Shown here: one piece after another, positions 14,848 through 23,246 of the stretch | How positions within the stretch are numbered: position 1 is the stretch's first letter | Layout of the letters: each line of letters opens with the position of its first letter | DNA from: Rhodoligotrophos appendicifer | GTDB taxonomy: Bacteria > Pseudomonadota > Alphaproteobacteria > Rhizobiales > Im1 | NCBI RefSeq assembly: GCF_007474605.1 | Contig: NZ_VHKL01000003.1 | Span: 347,156-411,155, forward strand | Direction: 5' to 3' | Length of the DNA stretch: 64,000 nt | Position numbers and translations under genes: made by a program | The notes under the pieces: model-generated | What the model saw: the letters and a program-made list of their open reading frames with translations, nothing else | Database searches by the model: none | Told to the model about the DNA's origin: nothing

Positions 14848-17253
14848 ATGACTGAGCGCCATACCTTAGAATTTGCTATCGATGCAAAGAAGGCCATTGC
14901 AGGTTCCAAGCAGGTTGTCAGCGGCCTCGATAAGATTCGAATCGCCGTCGAGAAACTCAACGCCGCACAAAAGGCTGCCGCCAAGGTTCCCGCCCCCAGG
15001 ATCTCCTCTGCCGCTCCAGGTGGGGGCCGCATGATCAGCGCCCCGCGTAGTCCAGCCATCCCTCGGACCTCAACAGGCACCGTCGACGCCACGAAACTCC
15101 TCCGCGACCAGGAAGCTCAACTCTTCCGCAACATCGCTGCCCAGAACCGCGCTGAGCGAAGTGCCGCGCTTCTTACAAAACAGCTAAACAATATGGGAGG
15201 TTCGAAGGCCTCTATTGCATCCGTCACCACCGCGATAGATGGCCTGAACCGTGGCTTTGCGGCAGGTGTCAACTCAGGTCATGACCGAAACCGGATCATG
15301 TCGCAGTTCGCCCAGGCAACACAATCCGCCCGGATGGAAGCAGCCCGCGCTGACGGTGTTGTAGGTCGAGCTGCAAAATCGTTCCTAGGTTTTCAGCTCT
15401 CAGCCGGTAAAGCTGGTGGCAAGCTCGGCACCTTCGCAAGCGCGATGTCCAATGTCTCACTCGCCGCTGGCACCCTCCGGGGAGGACTGATCGGTCTGGC
15501 TGGGATCATGGGAGGCAGTGCCTTTGTCCGGTCCGCCGACACATGGACCAACTTCGAAAATAAAATTGGCCTCACCGCGAAATCCACAAATGAACTGGCA
15601 AGCGCACAGGCGGAGCTATTTCGAATTGCCCGCGAAAGCCGCTCCAGCCTCGAAGCGGTCAGCGGTTTGTATACGCGACTCAGACTTGCCGGTAAGGATC
15701 TGGGGACCACCCTATCCCTAACTCAGGTCATCTCCCAATCCGCCAGCCTCGGCGCAACTGCCCAGGGCGCCGCTAATGCGGTCACGCAGCTGTCCCAGAC
15801 CCTCGGCGGAGGCGATGGAGCAATCCTCCGCGCAGAAGAGTTAAACTCAATCATCGAGGGTAGTCCAAATCTACTCAACCGAATGGCGAGCGGTCTCAAC
15901 CTGACCACCGGAGAGTTCATCAAACTTGCACGCGCGGGCGGTATTAGCGCAAAGCAGATTCAAGATTCCCTCACTGGTCAGGCCGATGCCATCGCGAAGT
16001 CTTTTGAGTCTCAAAAGGTCACCGTTTCCAGCGCCCTCGTCGTCTTTGACAACGCGTTCGCCAAAATCAGCGGCGATACTAATGGCATTAATGGCGCCCT
16101 TTCAACACTCATCCTGGAGGGCGCGGACGGCATGGTCAAACTGTCGGATGGCATTAAGGGCCTCGGAGGCTCATTCGACATCGCCAAGGTGTTCAGCACC
16201 AACTTCGCGAGCGGTACTCTCACCGATATCAACAATATCATCGCGGCTTTCAAAGGCCTCAACACCTACGTCAAGGACATGTTCGGGCTCGGCAAGTCGG
16301 CGGTCCCTCCCGATCAGATGGCCACCTATCTAGGCAACTCGAAAGCCATCAGCGACAGCTACTATCAAAGTTTCGCAAACGATTACCTCAGCCGCCTCAA
16401 AGCAGAGTTTGAAGCACAGACAGGCGGGTCCAGCCTTGGCCCACGATCGACGCCGACGCCGGGTCCTAATGGAGAGTCCTTCTCCATCAGTCCGTCGGGC
16501 GGAGGTGCTCCAGGTCCAAACAATCTGAACGCACCAACCGACGCTTGGAAAGGCTTTAATTCGGGGCTCGACGAGTCCGCGAAGAAACTCACCGATCTCA
16601 AGACGACCGTAGTCACTGACCTTTCGAATGGAATCGCTGAAATGGCGCTGAGCGGTAAGGCCAACTTCTCCGCCATGGTGGAAGATTGGAATAAAAAGTT
16701 GATAGCCCTGGCAATCTCATCCGCGTTCCAGGCTGTCCTGAACATGCTTTCTGGTGGCATGGGCGGCGCTGGAGGTGGCATGGGAGGGATGATCGGTAGC
16801 ACCATCATGAGCTTTTTTAACCACGATGGGGGTCGTGTAGGCGACTACAACCCTCATACTCGTCACCTCCCGGCATCACTTTTCATGGGGGCGCCAAAAT
16901 TCCATGATGGGCTCACCAGCAAAGAGTTCCCGACTGTCCTCGAACGGGGAGAAAGGGTGCTCACAGAAGCCCAGGACGCGCGCAACATCGCGACCATGAC
17001 TGGGCTTTCCAGTGTCGCCCTCACTGCCCAGCGGGCAGCAATCGCAGCACCATCTCCCAACGTCGAGATGCCGGTCACGATCATCAACAACTCGGACAGT
17101 CAGGTATCAACCAAAAAGTCGGATGACGGCATGGGTAACATCAGGCTCGAAGTATTGGTCGAGAAGGCTGTGAACAAAGGGATCAAAGAAGGCCGCTTCG
17201 ACGGCGCCAACAGAGGGAGATACGGAATGCGTCCCTCCTCTGGTATTAGATAA
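14848..17253 (+). CDS. Phage tape measure protein
   Basis: An 801-residue protein. An N-terminal helical region is followed by the tape-measure core (about 205-430), recognisable from ADTWTNFENKIGLTAKS, LYTRLRLAGKDLG and LNSIIEGSPNLLNRMASGL. A Gly/Pro-rich linker follows near 525-565, a hydrophobic helix region near 605-650, and a C-terminal module (HDGGRVG, EFPTVLERGERVL) seen at the end of siphophage tail-length proteins. It sets tail length in siphoviruses. It is more than four times the length of the GTA's own short gp11 and is unrelated to it outside the C-terminal module. It lies unusually upstream of the portal gene. Confidence 0.88.
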   Translation: MTERHTLEFAIDAKKAIAGSKQVVSGLDKIRIAVEKLNAAQKAAAKVPAPRISSAAPGGGRMISAPRSPAIPRTSTGTVDATKLLRDQEAQLFRNIAAQNRAERSAALLTKQLNNMGGSKASIASVTTAIDGLNRGFAAGVNSGHDRNRIMSQFAQATQSARMEAARADGVVGRAAKSFLGFQLSAGKAGGKLGTFASAMSNVSLAAGTLRGGLIGLAGIMGGSAFVRSADTWTNFENKIGLTAKSTNELASAQAELFRIARESRSSLEAVSGLYTRLRLAGKDLGTTLSLTQVISQSASLGATAQGAANAVTQLSQTLGGGDGAILRAEELNSIIEGSPNLLNRMASGLNLTTGEFIKLARAGGISAKQIQDSLTGQADAIAKSFESQKVTVSSALVVFDNAFAKISGDTNGINGALSTLILEGADGMVKLSDGIKGLGGSFDIAKVFSTNFASGTLTDINNIIAAFKGLNTYVKDMFGLGKSAVPPDQMATYLGNSKAISDSYYQSFANDYLSRLKAEFEAQTGGSSLGPRSTPTPGPNGESFSISPSGGGAPGPNNLNAPTDAWKGFNSGLDESAKKLTDLKTTVVTDLSNGIAEMALSGKANFSAMVEDWNKKLIALAISSAFQAVLNMLSGGMGGAGGGMGGMIGSTIMSFFNHDGGRVGDYNPHTRHLPASLFMGAPKFHDGLTSKEFPTVLERGERVLTEAQDARNIATMTGLSSVALTAQRAAIAAPSPNVEMPVTIINNSDSQVSTKKSDDGMGNIRLEVLVEKAVNKGIKEGRFDGANRGRYGMRPSSGIR

Positions 17254-17283
17254 TCATAAAAAGAAAGGTATATATTACACATT

Positions 17284-18732
17284 ATGTTCTTAGGCACGTC
17301 AGCAGCCGATCGTCTCGGCGCAGGTATTTACAGCCCACAATTTGCACACCCCGACCTGAGTTATTGGTCGCCGATCTGGAAAAGCATTCGAGACGCCTAC
17401 CTCGGCGAGATCGAGGTAAAGCGGAAAGGCACAAACTACCTCCCGCGCCTCGACAACATGACCACCAGCGAATACGCCGCCTATCTCGATCGAACCGCAT
17501 TCTACAACATGGTGGCTCGGACTGCGAACGGGATGGTCGGAAGGCTGTTCCAGCGGCCTCCTAAAACTGAGGGCGTACCTTCCAGGCTTAGCCTAAACGA
17601 CGTGACCCTCAACGGTCAGTCTGTTGACGCCTTAGCCCGTGAGATCGCTCAGGAAGTGGTTCTTACGGGACGAGTCGGCGTGATGCTGGACGTCGATACA
17701 GAGCGAGACAGCATCGGCTACTTTAACGTGTATTCGGCTGAAAACATTCTCGACTGGCGCACCGAGCGAGTCGGCGGGAAGATCCAACTCACCTACGTCG
17801 TCCTGAGAGAAATTGAGACGAATGCGGACCGTCTACAGATGCAGAGGTACCGGACAGTCTATCGCGTCTTGAGCTTGGATAAGGAGGCGGACGGAAGCCG
17901 GGTCTACCGCTCGTATCTCCATAGAAATGAAAACCTCGGGACGGAGGCCGACGAGGTGTCGACAGCCCTCAATCGAGGCACACCTCTAGATTACATCCCC
18001 TTCAAGTTCTTCGGCCCAAATAATAACGATCCGGGCATTGATAAACCGCCGATCCTGGACATCGTCACCCTGAACTACGCTCATTACAAAGCCAGTGCTC
18101 ACCTGGAGCATGGGCGCTTCTACACGGCGAGTCCGGTCTACTACGTCCCAGTCGGACCAGGGAGCGACAGCAGCTCCACGTCTTACACTTTGGGACCCAG
18201 CGTTGTCTGGGAGGTCGACACTGAAAGCAGCCCTGGAATTCTCGAATTCAACGGCAGCGGCCTAATGTATCTGGAAAACTCCCTAAAGGAAAAGGAGGCA
18301 ATGGTCGCCGCTCTCGGTGGCAAGCTTGCCGGGATACAGCCTGCAGCCGCCTCCGATTCCGATGCGTCGGCAAAGGTCAAATCGGCGGGGGAGCATTCCA
18401 CACTCATCGGCATTGCGGAATCCATCGAAACGGGGCTTACCGATCTCCTCCAATGGTGGGCGCATTGGCAGGATGTCTATGACCCATCCGGCATCACGTT
18501 CACTTTGACCCGCGCGTTCGGTTTCGATTTTGACGCAGCTGGTGCTCGTGAGTGGAGGGCAATCCATGCCATGTATAGTGATAAAATTATCACAGTAGAG
18601 GTGCTCTTCGAGTACCTCCAACGCGCCGCGATCGTCCCGGACTGGATGACATTAGCTGAGTTCAGCAACGCACTCCGAGATCCAGCCTCATTCCCGGGGC
18701 TGGACCTCACACAAGATCGGCTTGCGGCATGA
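17284..18732 (+). CDS. DUF4055 phage portal-like protein
   Basis: A 482-residue protein of the DUF4055 type, which serves as portal in several siphoviruses. Supporting segments are an N-terminal YLPRLDNMTTSEYAAYLDRT, a central NVYSAENILDWRTERVGG, LNYAHYKASAHLEHGRFY, and a C-terminal helical region. Its family differs from the GTA portal at 31508-32683. The stop overlaps the start of the connector gene (ATGA). No terminase or capsid gene flanks it, which is abnormal for a complete phage. Confidence 0.82.
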   Translation: MFLGTSAADRLGAGIYSPQFAHPDLSYWSPIWKSIRDAYLGEIEVKRKGTNYLPRLDNMTTSEYAAYLDRTAFYNMVARTANGMVGRLFQRPPKTEGVPSRLSLNDVTLNGQSVDALAREIAQEVVLTGRVGVMLDVDTERDSIGYFNVYSAENILDWRTERVGGKIQLTYVVLREIETNADRLQMQRYRTVYRVLSLDKEADGSRVYRSYLHRNENLGTEADEVSTALNRGTPLDYIPFKFFGPNNNDPGIDKPPILDIVTLNYAHYKASAHLEHGRFYTASPVYYVPVGPGSDSSSTSYTLGPSVVWEVDTESSPGILEFNGSGLMYLENSLKEKEAMVAALGGKLAGIQPAAASDSDASAKVKSAGEHSTLIGIAESIETGLTDLLQWWAHWQDVYDPSGITFTLTRAFGFDFDAAGAREWRAIHAMYSDKIITVEVLFEYLQRAAIVPDWMTLAEFSNALRDPASFPGLDLTQDRLAA

Positions 18733-19265
18733 GTTTCATCGCTGAAAACCGATTCATCGTCGAGGACGGAACCGGCCTCGCGGATGCGACCTCCTATGCC
18801 ACAGTCGAGGATGCCGACGACTATCTCGTGGTCAACCCTCACGCATGGTCTGCCTGGGCTGACTTACCAGCCTCCGCCAAGGAATACCTTCTGAGATGGG
18901 CGACGAGGGAGCTCGACCAGCGCGCAAGATGGCAAGGCCGCAAGACTGTTGCGAACTCAGCACTAGCGTGGCCCAGGGCGTTCGTCCCAGGCACCGAGTG
19001 CCGGTTCCTCGCCTCGGATGCGGTCCCTCTCCAGGTCAAGCAAGCCACCATCGAGATGGCGCGGCTCCTCCTCGACAGAGATCCTGGCACCGATCGCGGG
19101 CAGGACGGACTGAAAGAACTTGAAGTGGATGTCATCAAACTCGTCTTCGATGAGAGCTACAGGCTTCCCGAAGTCCCGCGATCAGTGATTTACCTCCTGC
19201 GAGGTTTGGTGGTCTCATTTTCGAATGGAACCAAAACCCAATCCGCAACGATTGTCCGCGCATGA
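18729..19265 (+). CDS. Head-tail connector, DnaT-like family
   Basis: A 178-residue protein of the phage family labelled DnaT-like, now understood as a head-to-tail connector type. Typical features are the opening VEDGTGLADATSYATVEDADDYL, the repeated tryptophans, RWATRELDQRARWQGRK, and QATIEMARLLLDRD. It overlaps the portal gene and the next gene by 4 bp each, so portal, connector and head closure are translated together. Confidence 0.8.
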   Translation: MSFIAENRFIVEDGTGLADATSYATVEDADDYLVVNPHAWSAWADLPASAKEYLLRWATRELDQRARWQGRKTVANSALAWPRAFVPGTECRFLASDAVPLQVKQATIEMARLLLDRDPGTDRGQDGLKELEVDVIKLVFDESYRLPEVPRSVIYLLRGLVVSFSNGTKTQSATIVRA

Positions 19266-19627
19266 TGGTTTTGCGTAATCTCGTCAAACAACAAGTAGTG
19301 AATGCGTTCGAGAGCATCGGCTATCTGGTCGAGAGCATCACGTATAAACACGTGACGTTGGGTGCTTATGACCCCACATCCGACACCGTAGCGACCACGG
19401 TCCAGACGTTCACTATTCCTGCCGTCTTGGTCCAATTTAAACTTACTGAGTTGGACACATCGATCATCGTTCAAACAGATCGTAAATGTTTGATTCCTGC
19501 ACTATCTCTGCCGATCACCCCTACCGAAAACGACCAGATCATAGCTCTCGGAAGGACATGGAATGTCCAAGCCATTCTAGGTGTCCCAGGTGCCTCTTTT
19601 CATATCTTACACACCCGAGAGGTCTGA
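19262..19627 (+). CDS. Probable head closure (neck) protein
   Basis: A 121-residue, beta-rich protein. Its size, its position between the connector and the tail terminator, and the segment NDQIIALGRTWNVQAILGVPG (typical of small stopper folds) all point to a head-completion protein. The ATG lies at 19262, overlapping the connector stop. Function is inferred mostly from order. Confidence 0.65.
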   Translation: MMVLRNLVKQQVVNAFESIGYLVESITYKHVTLGAYDPTSDTVATTVQTFTIPAVLVQFKLTELDTSIIVQTDRKCLIPALSLPITPTENDQIIALGRTWNVQAILGVPGASFHILHTREV

Positions 19628-19629
19628 CA

Positions 19630-20031
19630 GTGTCGATGGAATCTATGAGGTCCTACGTTGCCTCGACACTAGCGGCGGCACTACCGGACACGCCGACCCA
19701 TTGGGCGAACCAGCTTTTCGCCCAACCGGATGGTCTCTTTCTTTCGGTGAGCATGAACGATGGCGAATCGCTGCGAGCCAACTTGGGAGCCCAGTTCACT
19801 GTTCGGCACGTTGGAAGACTTGAGGTCACCGTGTTCGTACCTCAGGACACGGGTACCCGTGCTCTATACCTAGCAGGCGAGACGGTAGGGCGGACATTCC
19901 AGGAACTGGGGGCAAACCTACCAGATAGTGCAAGGCTGCTTTTCAGGACGCCGTCTTACAGTGACGGCGGCACTGTCGGCGGCTTCTATACCCTAGTCGT
20001 TCGCATACCGTATCTGAGAGACGAGCGCTAA
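19630..20031 (+). CDS. Tail terminator-like protein (DUF4128 type)
   Basis: A product of about 133 residues starting at GTG 19630 (ATG at 19636 also possible), two bases after the head-closure gene. Features typical of phage tail terminators are a short N-terminal helix, THWANQLFAQPDGLFLSVSM and a central beta region (FTVRHVGRLEVTVFVPQDTG), ending GGFYTLVVRIPYL. Terminators cap the tail tube at the neck. It is the last virion gene of the element and is followed by strong hairpins. Confidence 0.72.
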   Translation: MSMESMRSYVASTLAAALPDTPTHWANQLFAQPDGLFLSVSMNDGESLRANLGAQFTVRHVGRLEVTVFVPQDTGTRALYLAGETVGRTFQELGANLPDSARLLFRTPSYSDGGTVGGFYTLVVRIPYLRDER

Positions 20032-20045
20032 AGTAATGCATAGGC

Positions 20046-20120
20046 GGGGTGGAGAAAGTGAGGAGCAACCTCCTTCTCGCCACCCCTTACCTCTGACCTC
20101 ATAAGCGAGGAGCCCTTTTT
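20046..20120 (+). terminator. Terminator region of the virion gene block
   Basis: GGGGTGGAGAA (20046-20056) pairs with TTCT-CG-CCACCCC (20074-20086), with an inner GAGG/CCTC stem, 14 bases after the terminator-gene stop. A second small stem (CCTC 20097-20100, GAGG 20107-20110) precedes a T5 run at 20116-20120. Confidence 0.6.
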
Positions 20121-20127
20121 AAGCTAG

Positions 20128-20331
20128 TTACTGCTCCAGCGCCGGTGCTGTGCCGTCGTCCTGCTCTACAAGGATGGGCGCCGTGTAACCCTGCGCACGA
20201 GCGTTCAACGACCAAGTCCTTGCCCGATCAACGGCGTCTTGCTGATCCGGGAAGTTGTCATAGTCGCGACCATTGCACCGAATTGCCCAGGCACCCTTTA
20301 GTTTCCGAACGATGAGCCGGTTGTCTCGCAT
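20128..20331 (-). CDS. DUF2188-like small protein
   Basis: A 67-residue protein resembling DUF2188: an antiparallel beta start with GAWAIRCNGRDYDNFPDQQDA, then a helix and a final strand. The start at 20331 is chosen because CAGGGAG stands 9 bases upstream; a longer frame exists. It lies between the virion block and the integrase on the minus strand. Function unknown. Confidence 0.65.
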   Translation of the reverse strand: MRDNRLIVRKLKGAWAIRCNGRDYDNFPDQQDAVDRARTWSLNARAQGYTAPILVEQDDGTAPALEQ

Positions 20332-20428
20332 TGGTTTTACTCCCTGTTTACGAATCAACTCAACCTTTTGTCGAAGGTTGCGTTTCCTTCGACTTTAAAG
20401 TGAACAGGGTTGAGTGCTTTGCACGGGT

Positions 20429-22006
20429 CTAATCCTCACTCTCAAACTCACTGACCTCGCGCCTAGGGTCTAATGGATCGATCTTAGCCATCCATCCTGC
20501 CAGCCGTGTGACCATCGCCCCAGCGTCACCATATCCTCTGGCAACTTTACGATCGCCGGAGGAGTGGCCCATTATGCGCTCGACCACTTCCTCCGGTGCC
20601 TCGATGAGGCGACTAGAGTCTTTGAATGTGTGGCGGAGGCTGTGGACCACGACCCGTTTGTCCGTAATCCCTGCCCTTCCGCGAATGAGTTTCGATAAAC
20701 GCTTCCCTATACTCGCGTACCGGCGCCCTTGTCCGTTGGGTTTTAGATCGAACAAATAAGGACTATTGACCGCCCTCGCTGTGAAATCCAGGAATCCATC
20801 GGCAAGCAATTTCGGATGCACCGGGACAGTCCTAACCGATGAGGCGGTTTTGACTTTGTTGGTTCCGAGATCATGGATGTGGATAACGTGGACACCGCCT
20901 ATCCTCTTTATGTCGCCCGGCGCCAACTGGGCGATTTCTTCGCCCCTCGCCCCCGTGTAGATAAGGACTCTCAGAAACCATAGCGCCTGATCGTCGTCTT
21001 TCCATTCGTCCTCGGCTTTCACTAGGATGGTCTCTAACTCTGAGGGTGCTAAGGAACGTCGCTTATTCGCCACGGTCTCAGCATGGCCCCCCTTCCCTCT
21101 GTGTATGCGGATATCGGATGCTGGATTAGACTCTATCAATCCTTCAGAAGCAGCGAAGCTTAGGAGAGCCTTCACACACCTCAAGTGCTTCGCCGCAGAC
21201 GAAGGAGCGAGTCTCTTCAGATTCTTCTTCTCCGCTATCGCCAGGAGTTTGGTAACCGACAGTCCCGCAGTCCCCTTCTGGTTTAAGTTCGGAAGGCGCG
21301 ACACAGTGTTACGGAAATCGCGGATATGATTTGCGCGTATGTCCGTGAGCCTCAGTCCAGGATTTAGTTCCTGGAAGAGCTTGGCAGATTGAAGGAACTG
21401 GATCCCGACGGAAGGCGACTTAGCCGCATACCAAAGAGGGTAAAGTCCCACCAGGGTCAAAGCCTCTTCCCCTGACTTTGCAGTTTTCTGATCCAGTTTG
21501 AGTTTCTTAAGCGTCTCGGTGTGTTTGGCTACCTGCCGGGCTTTAACGTCCGACTCCGCACGTAGCGCAGCGATCGTGGCCTCTGACTCGTCCTCGTCCG
21601 CCTCTCCGTCCAGGTGCACGAGATCATGAAGCATTTCGGCTTTATAAGCGGCGCGTTCTCCGGAAGCTTGCCGATCCTTCACCCATTTGAGATAGCCCCT
21701 GACACCTCCCTCGGCATCTATGGCCTGACGCTCCTCGAAAGTAAGGGAAGGCAGAAGGGCTTCCGCTTCCTCAATCGGATCGGGCGCCCTCAATCTAATG
21801 ATGAGTCGATCGTGCCGGGCCGCAAGCTCGCGAGCTTTCGTTTGTGCGAGACGTTCATCGGATGTGTCCAGACTTACCTTCCAGCGCTTGCGCCTTACTT
21901 TGGACGCCACGTCTGGAGGGACAACCCGCAAATAATAGAGGTTAGTCGACTGCCCCAACTTATGGACGTAGTTGTTTTTGGATGCACGCATGAGGGCGAC
22001 TCGCAT
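20429..22006 (-). CDS. Tyrosine integrase
   Basis: A 525-residue integrase. The N-terminal 60 residues form a DUF6538-like arm-binding region, there is a central core-binding domain (about 195-295), and the catalytic domain carries Arg354 (IYTGARGEEI), His455 and Arg458 (HSLRHTF), His481 (IMGHSS) and Tyr492 (RGYGD). All catalytic residues are present, so it should be active. It lies 109 bases from the right core. A start at 21991 is possible. It is the enzyme expected to have placed the element in gp15 and to excise it, probably with a directionality factor not identified here. Confidence 0.93.
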   Translation of the reverse strand: MRVALMRASKNNYVHKLGQSTNLYYLRVVPPDVASKVRRKRWKVSLDTSDERLAQTKARELAARHDRLIIRLRAPDPIEEAEALLPSLTFEERQAIDAEGGVRGYLKWVKDRQASGERAAYKAEMLHDLVHLDGEADEDESEATIAALRAESDVKARQVAKHTETLKKLKLDQKTAKSGEEALTLVGLYPLWYAAKSPSVGIQFLQSAKLFQELNPGLRLTDIRANHIRDFRNTVSRLPNLNQKGTAGLSVTKLLAIAEKKNLKRLAPSSAAKHLRCVKALLSFAASEGLIESNPASDIRIHRGKGGHAETVANKRRSLAPSELETILVKAEDEWKDDDQALWFLRVLIYTGARGEEIAQLAPGDIKRIGGVHVIHIHDLGTNKVKTASSVRTVPVHPKLLADGFLDFTARAVNSPYLFDLKPNGQGRRYASIGKRLSKLIRGRAGITDKRVVVHSLRHTFKDSSRLIEAPEEVVERIMGHSSGDRKVARGYGDAGAMVTRLAGWMAKIDPLDPRREVSEFESED

Positions 22007-22018
22007 GTTCTATATTGC

Positions 22019-22049
22019 CTAGGTTTTTACCTAGGTTTTTGCCTACCCT
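22019..22049. repeat. Right-end arm-type repeats
   Basis: Imperfect tandem copies, CCTAGGTTTTTA, CCTAGGTTTTTG and CCTACCC, lie between the integrase start and the right core. The segment TTTTTGCCTACCCT (22036-22049) recurs exactly near the left end at 6921-6934. These fit integrase arm sites and could also overlap the integrase promoter. Confidence 0.55.
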
Positions 22050-22114
22050 CAACTTTTTTATACGTTATAAATCATAATGTTATAGAAGCTGCCCGCTTCA
22101 CGGGTCTAACGAAA

Positions 22115-22127
22115 AGAACCAATCATA
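22115..22127. other. Right attachment core (attR)
   Basis: The second copy of AGAACCAATCATA, identical to 6849-6861, in the same orientation. On the minus strand it begins exactly at codon 776 of gp15 (Tyr), after which the reading frame runs into the element and stops after FSLDP-type codons. Confidence 0.9.
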
Positions 22128-22682
22128 ATGTTCACCGCCTTCGATCTGCCCTTGCAGATAGTCCTGGGCATAGATCGTGACATGGCCGAGGTCGGGATCG
22201 AAATCGACATGATCCTGGCCCTCCCGCCAATCGGAGAGCGGCAGGTAATTGTCGATGCCCACGAAGTCGATGTCGCCATGGGCCCAGAGCGGATCGAGAT
22301 GGAAATGCACGTCGCCCGTGCCGTCGTCGGGCCTGTGACTGTGATATTCTGACCAATCCGCGGCATAGCTGATCTCCACATCCTCCCCGAGCAGCGTGCG
22401 GGCCTCCTCTGCGAGAGCCTGCAACCCGGCGACGAAGGGATAGCTGCCGGCGCCGTCGCGCAGCTGGGTCAGGCCCACCATCTCCGAGCCGATCAGGAAC
22501 GCATCCGCATTTGCGCCCTGGGCGAGGGCCGCATAATGCAGGATGAAGCGGCGGTAGGACCATTCCGCCGGTCCGGAATAATCGACACGCTCGTCCTCGG
22601 CGTCGAAGGAGAAGTCGGCCGCGGCGGCAGTGCCCAGGAAGGCGTCGACCTGCGTTGCCGCCGCCGCGGTCTTGTCGGCGGC

Positions 22683-23246
22683 CAGGGCGCCGGTTCCGCT
22701 ATTGGGGAAAAAGGTGGACAGCCCATGGCGCAGCGTGGCTTGCGGTCCCACGAAACGAGCCGTTCCCACCGCTGAATTCGCAGCCGTTGGAAAGGAGCCC
22801 ACCGCTCCGAAGGCGGGAAACAAATCGACGCGAAACGCGGTTCCGGCGGGATCCTCGAGATCGATCCACAGCCGCCGGAAATCTCCCTCCGTCTCCATTC
22901 CGGAGCCGTGCCGGGTGAGGCCTGCACCGCTGGTCAGCGCATTCACCTGGTCCGTGACCGGATTGTAGCGCAGCGTGACGGCATGGGTGGACAGCCTCGT
23001 GAACACGCGCAGGGCGGGGAACGCGACTGCGGCTGCATCCCGCTTCACATAGACCGACACCGTGGCGCGCTTGCCGATCAACGCGCTGACCGCAGAGGAC
23101 GCAAACCCCCCGGCACTTGTCGAGGCATCCTGCAGCACCAGCAGGTCGCTGCTGACGCCTGCGGGCGTGTCGCCGGCTTCCGGGGTCACCGTGACCGAGG
23201 ATTTGCTCCAGGCGCTGAGCGTCTCGGTGGTCGGCAGGAAATTCTG
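22683..23246 (-). other. Inserted carbohydrate-binding-like domain within gp15
   Basis: Residues 403-590 of the N-terminal part interrupt the usual GTA join between RITADPAPGR and ADKTAAAATQVDAFLG. The insert follows the pattern of a phage-tail beta-sandwich domain often linked to sugar binding: an opening NFLPTTETLSAWSKSSVTV, then KRATVSVYVKRD, GDFRRLWIDLEDP and a closing GPQATL. Without it the restored gp15 would be about 1315 residues, close to the R. capsulatus protein. Confidence 0.65.

Larger units (their letters stand above)
6849..22127. mobile_element. 15.3-kb integrated element inside GTA gp15
   Basis: The element is bounded by two copies of AGAACCAATCATA (6849-6861 and 22115-22127); the distance between copies is 15,266 bp. 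Host gene sequence resumes on both outer sides in the same frame. The tyrosine integrase lies just inside the right end and reads inward. Contents: small unknown genes, a DUF5906-type primase-helicase, a candidate origin, a serine recombinase, and partial virion genes on the plus strand, opposite to the GTA. Many stretches are clearly more AT-rich than the flanks (for example 10.2-10.5, 12.2-12.4 and 14.2-14.5 kb). No terminase, capsid or lysis gene is recognisable. Confidence 0.93.

Noticed and set aside
14848-20031. Complete prophage
   Set aside because: I could not find terminase, capsid, protease, major tail, baseplate or lysis genes anywhere between the two cores, so the element is called partial.
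6849-22127. Integration into a tRNA gene
   Set aside because: No tRNA-like cloverleaf is found at either end. Both cores lie in gp15 coding sequence and the frames match across them.
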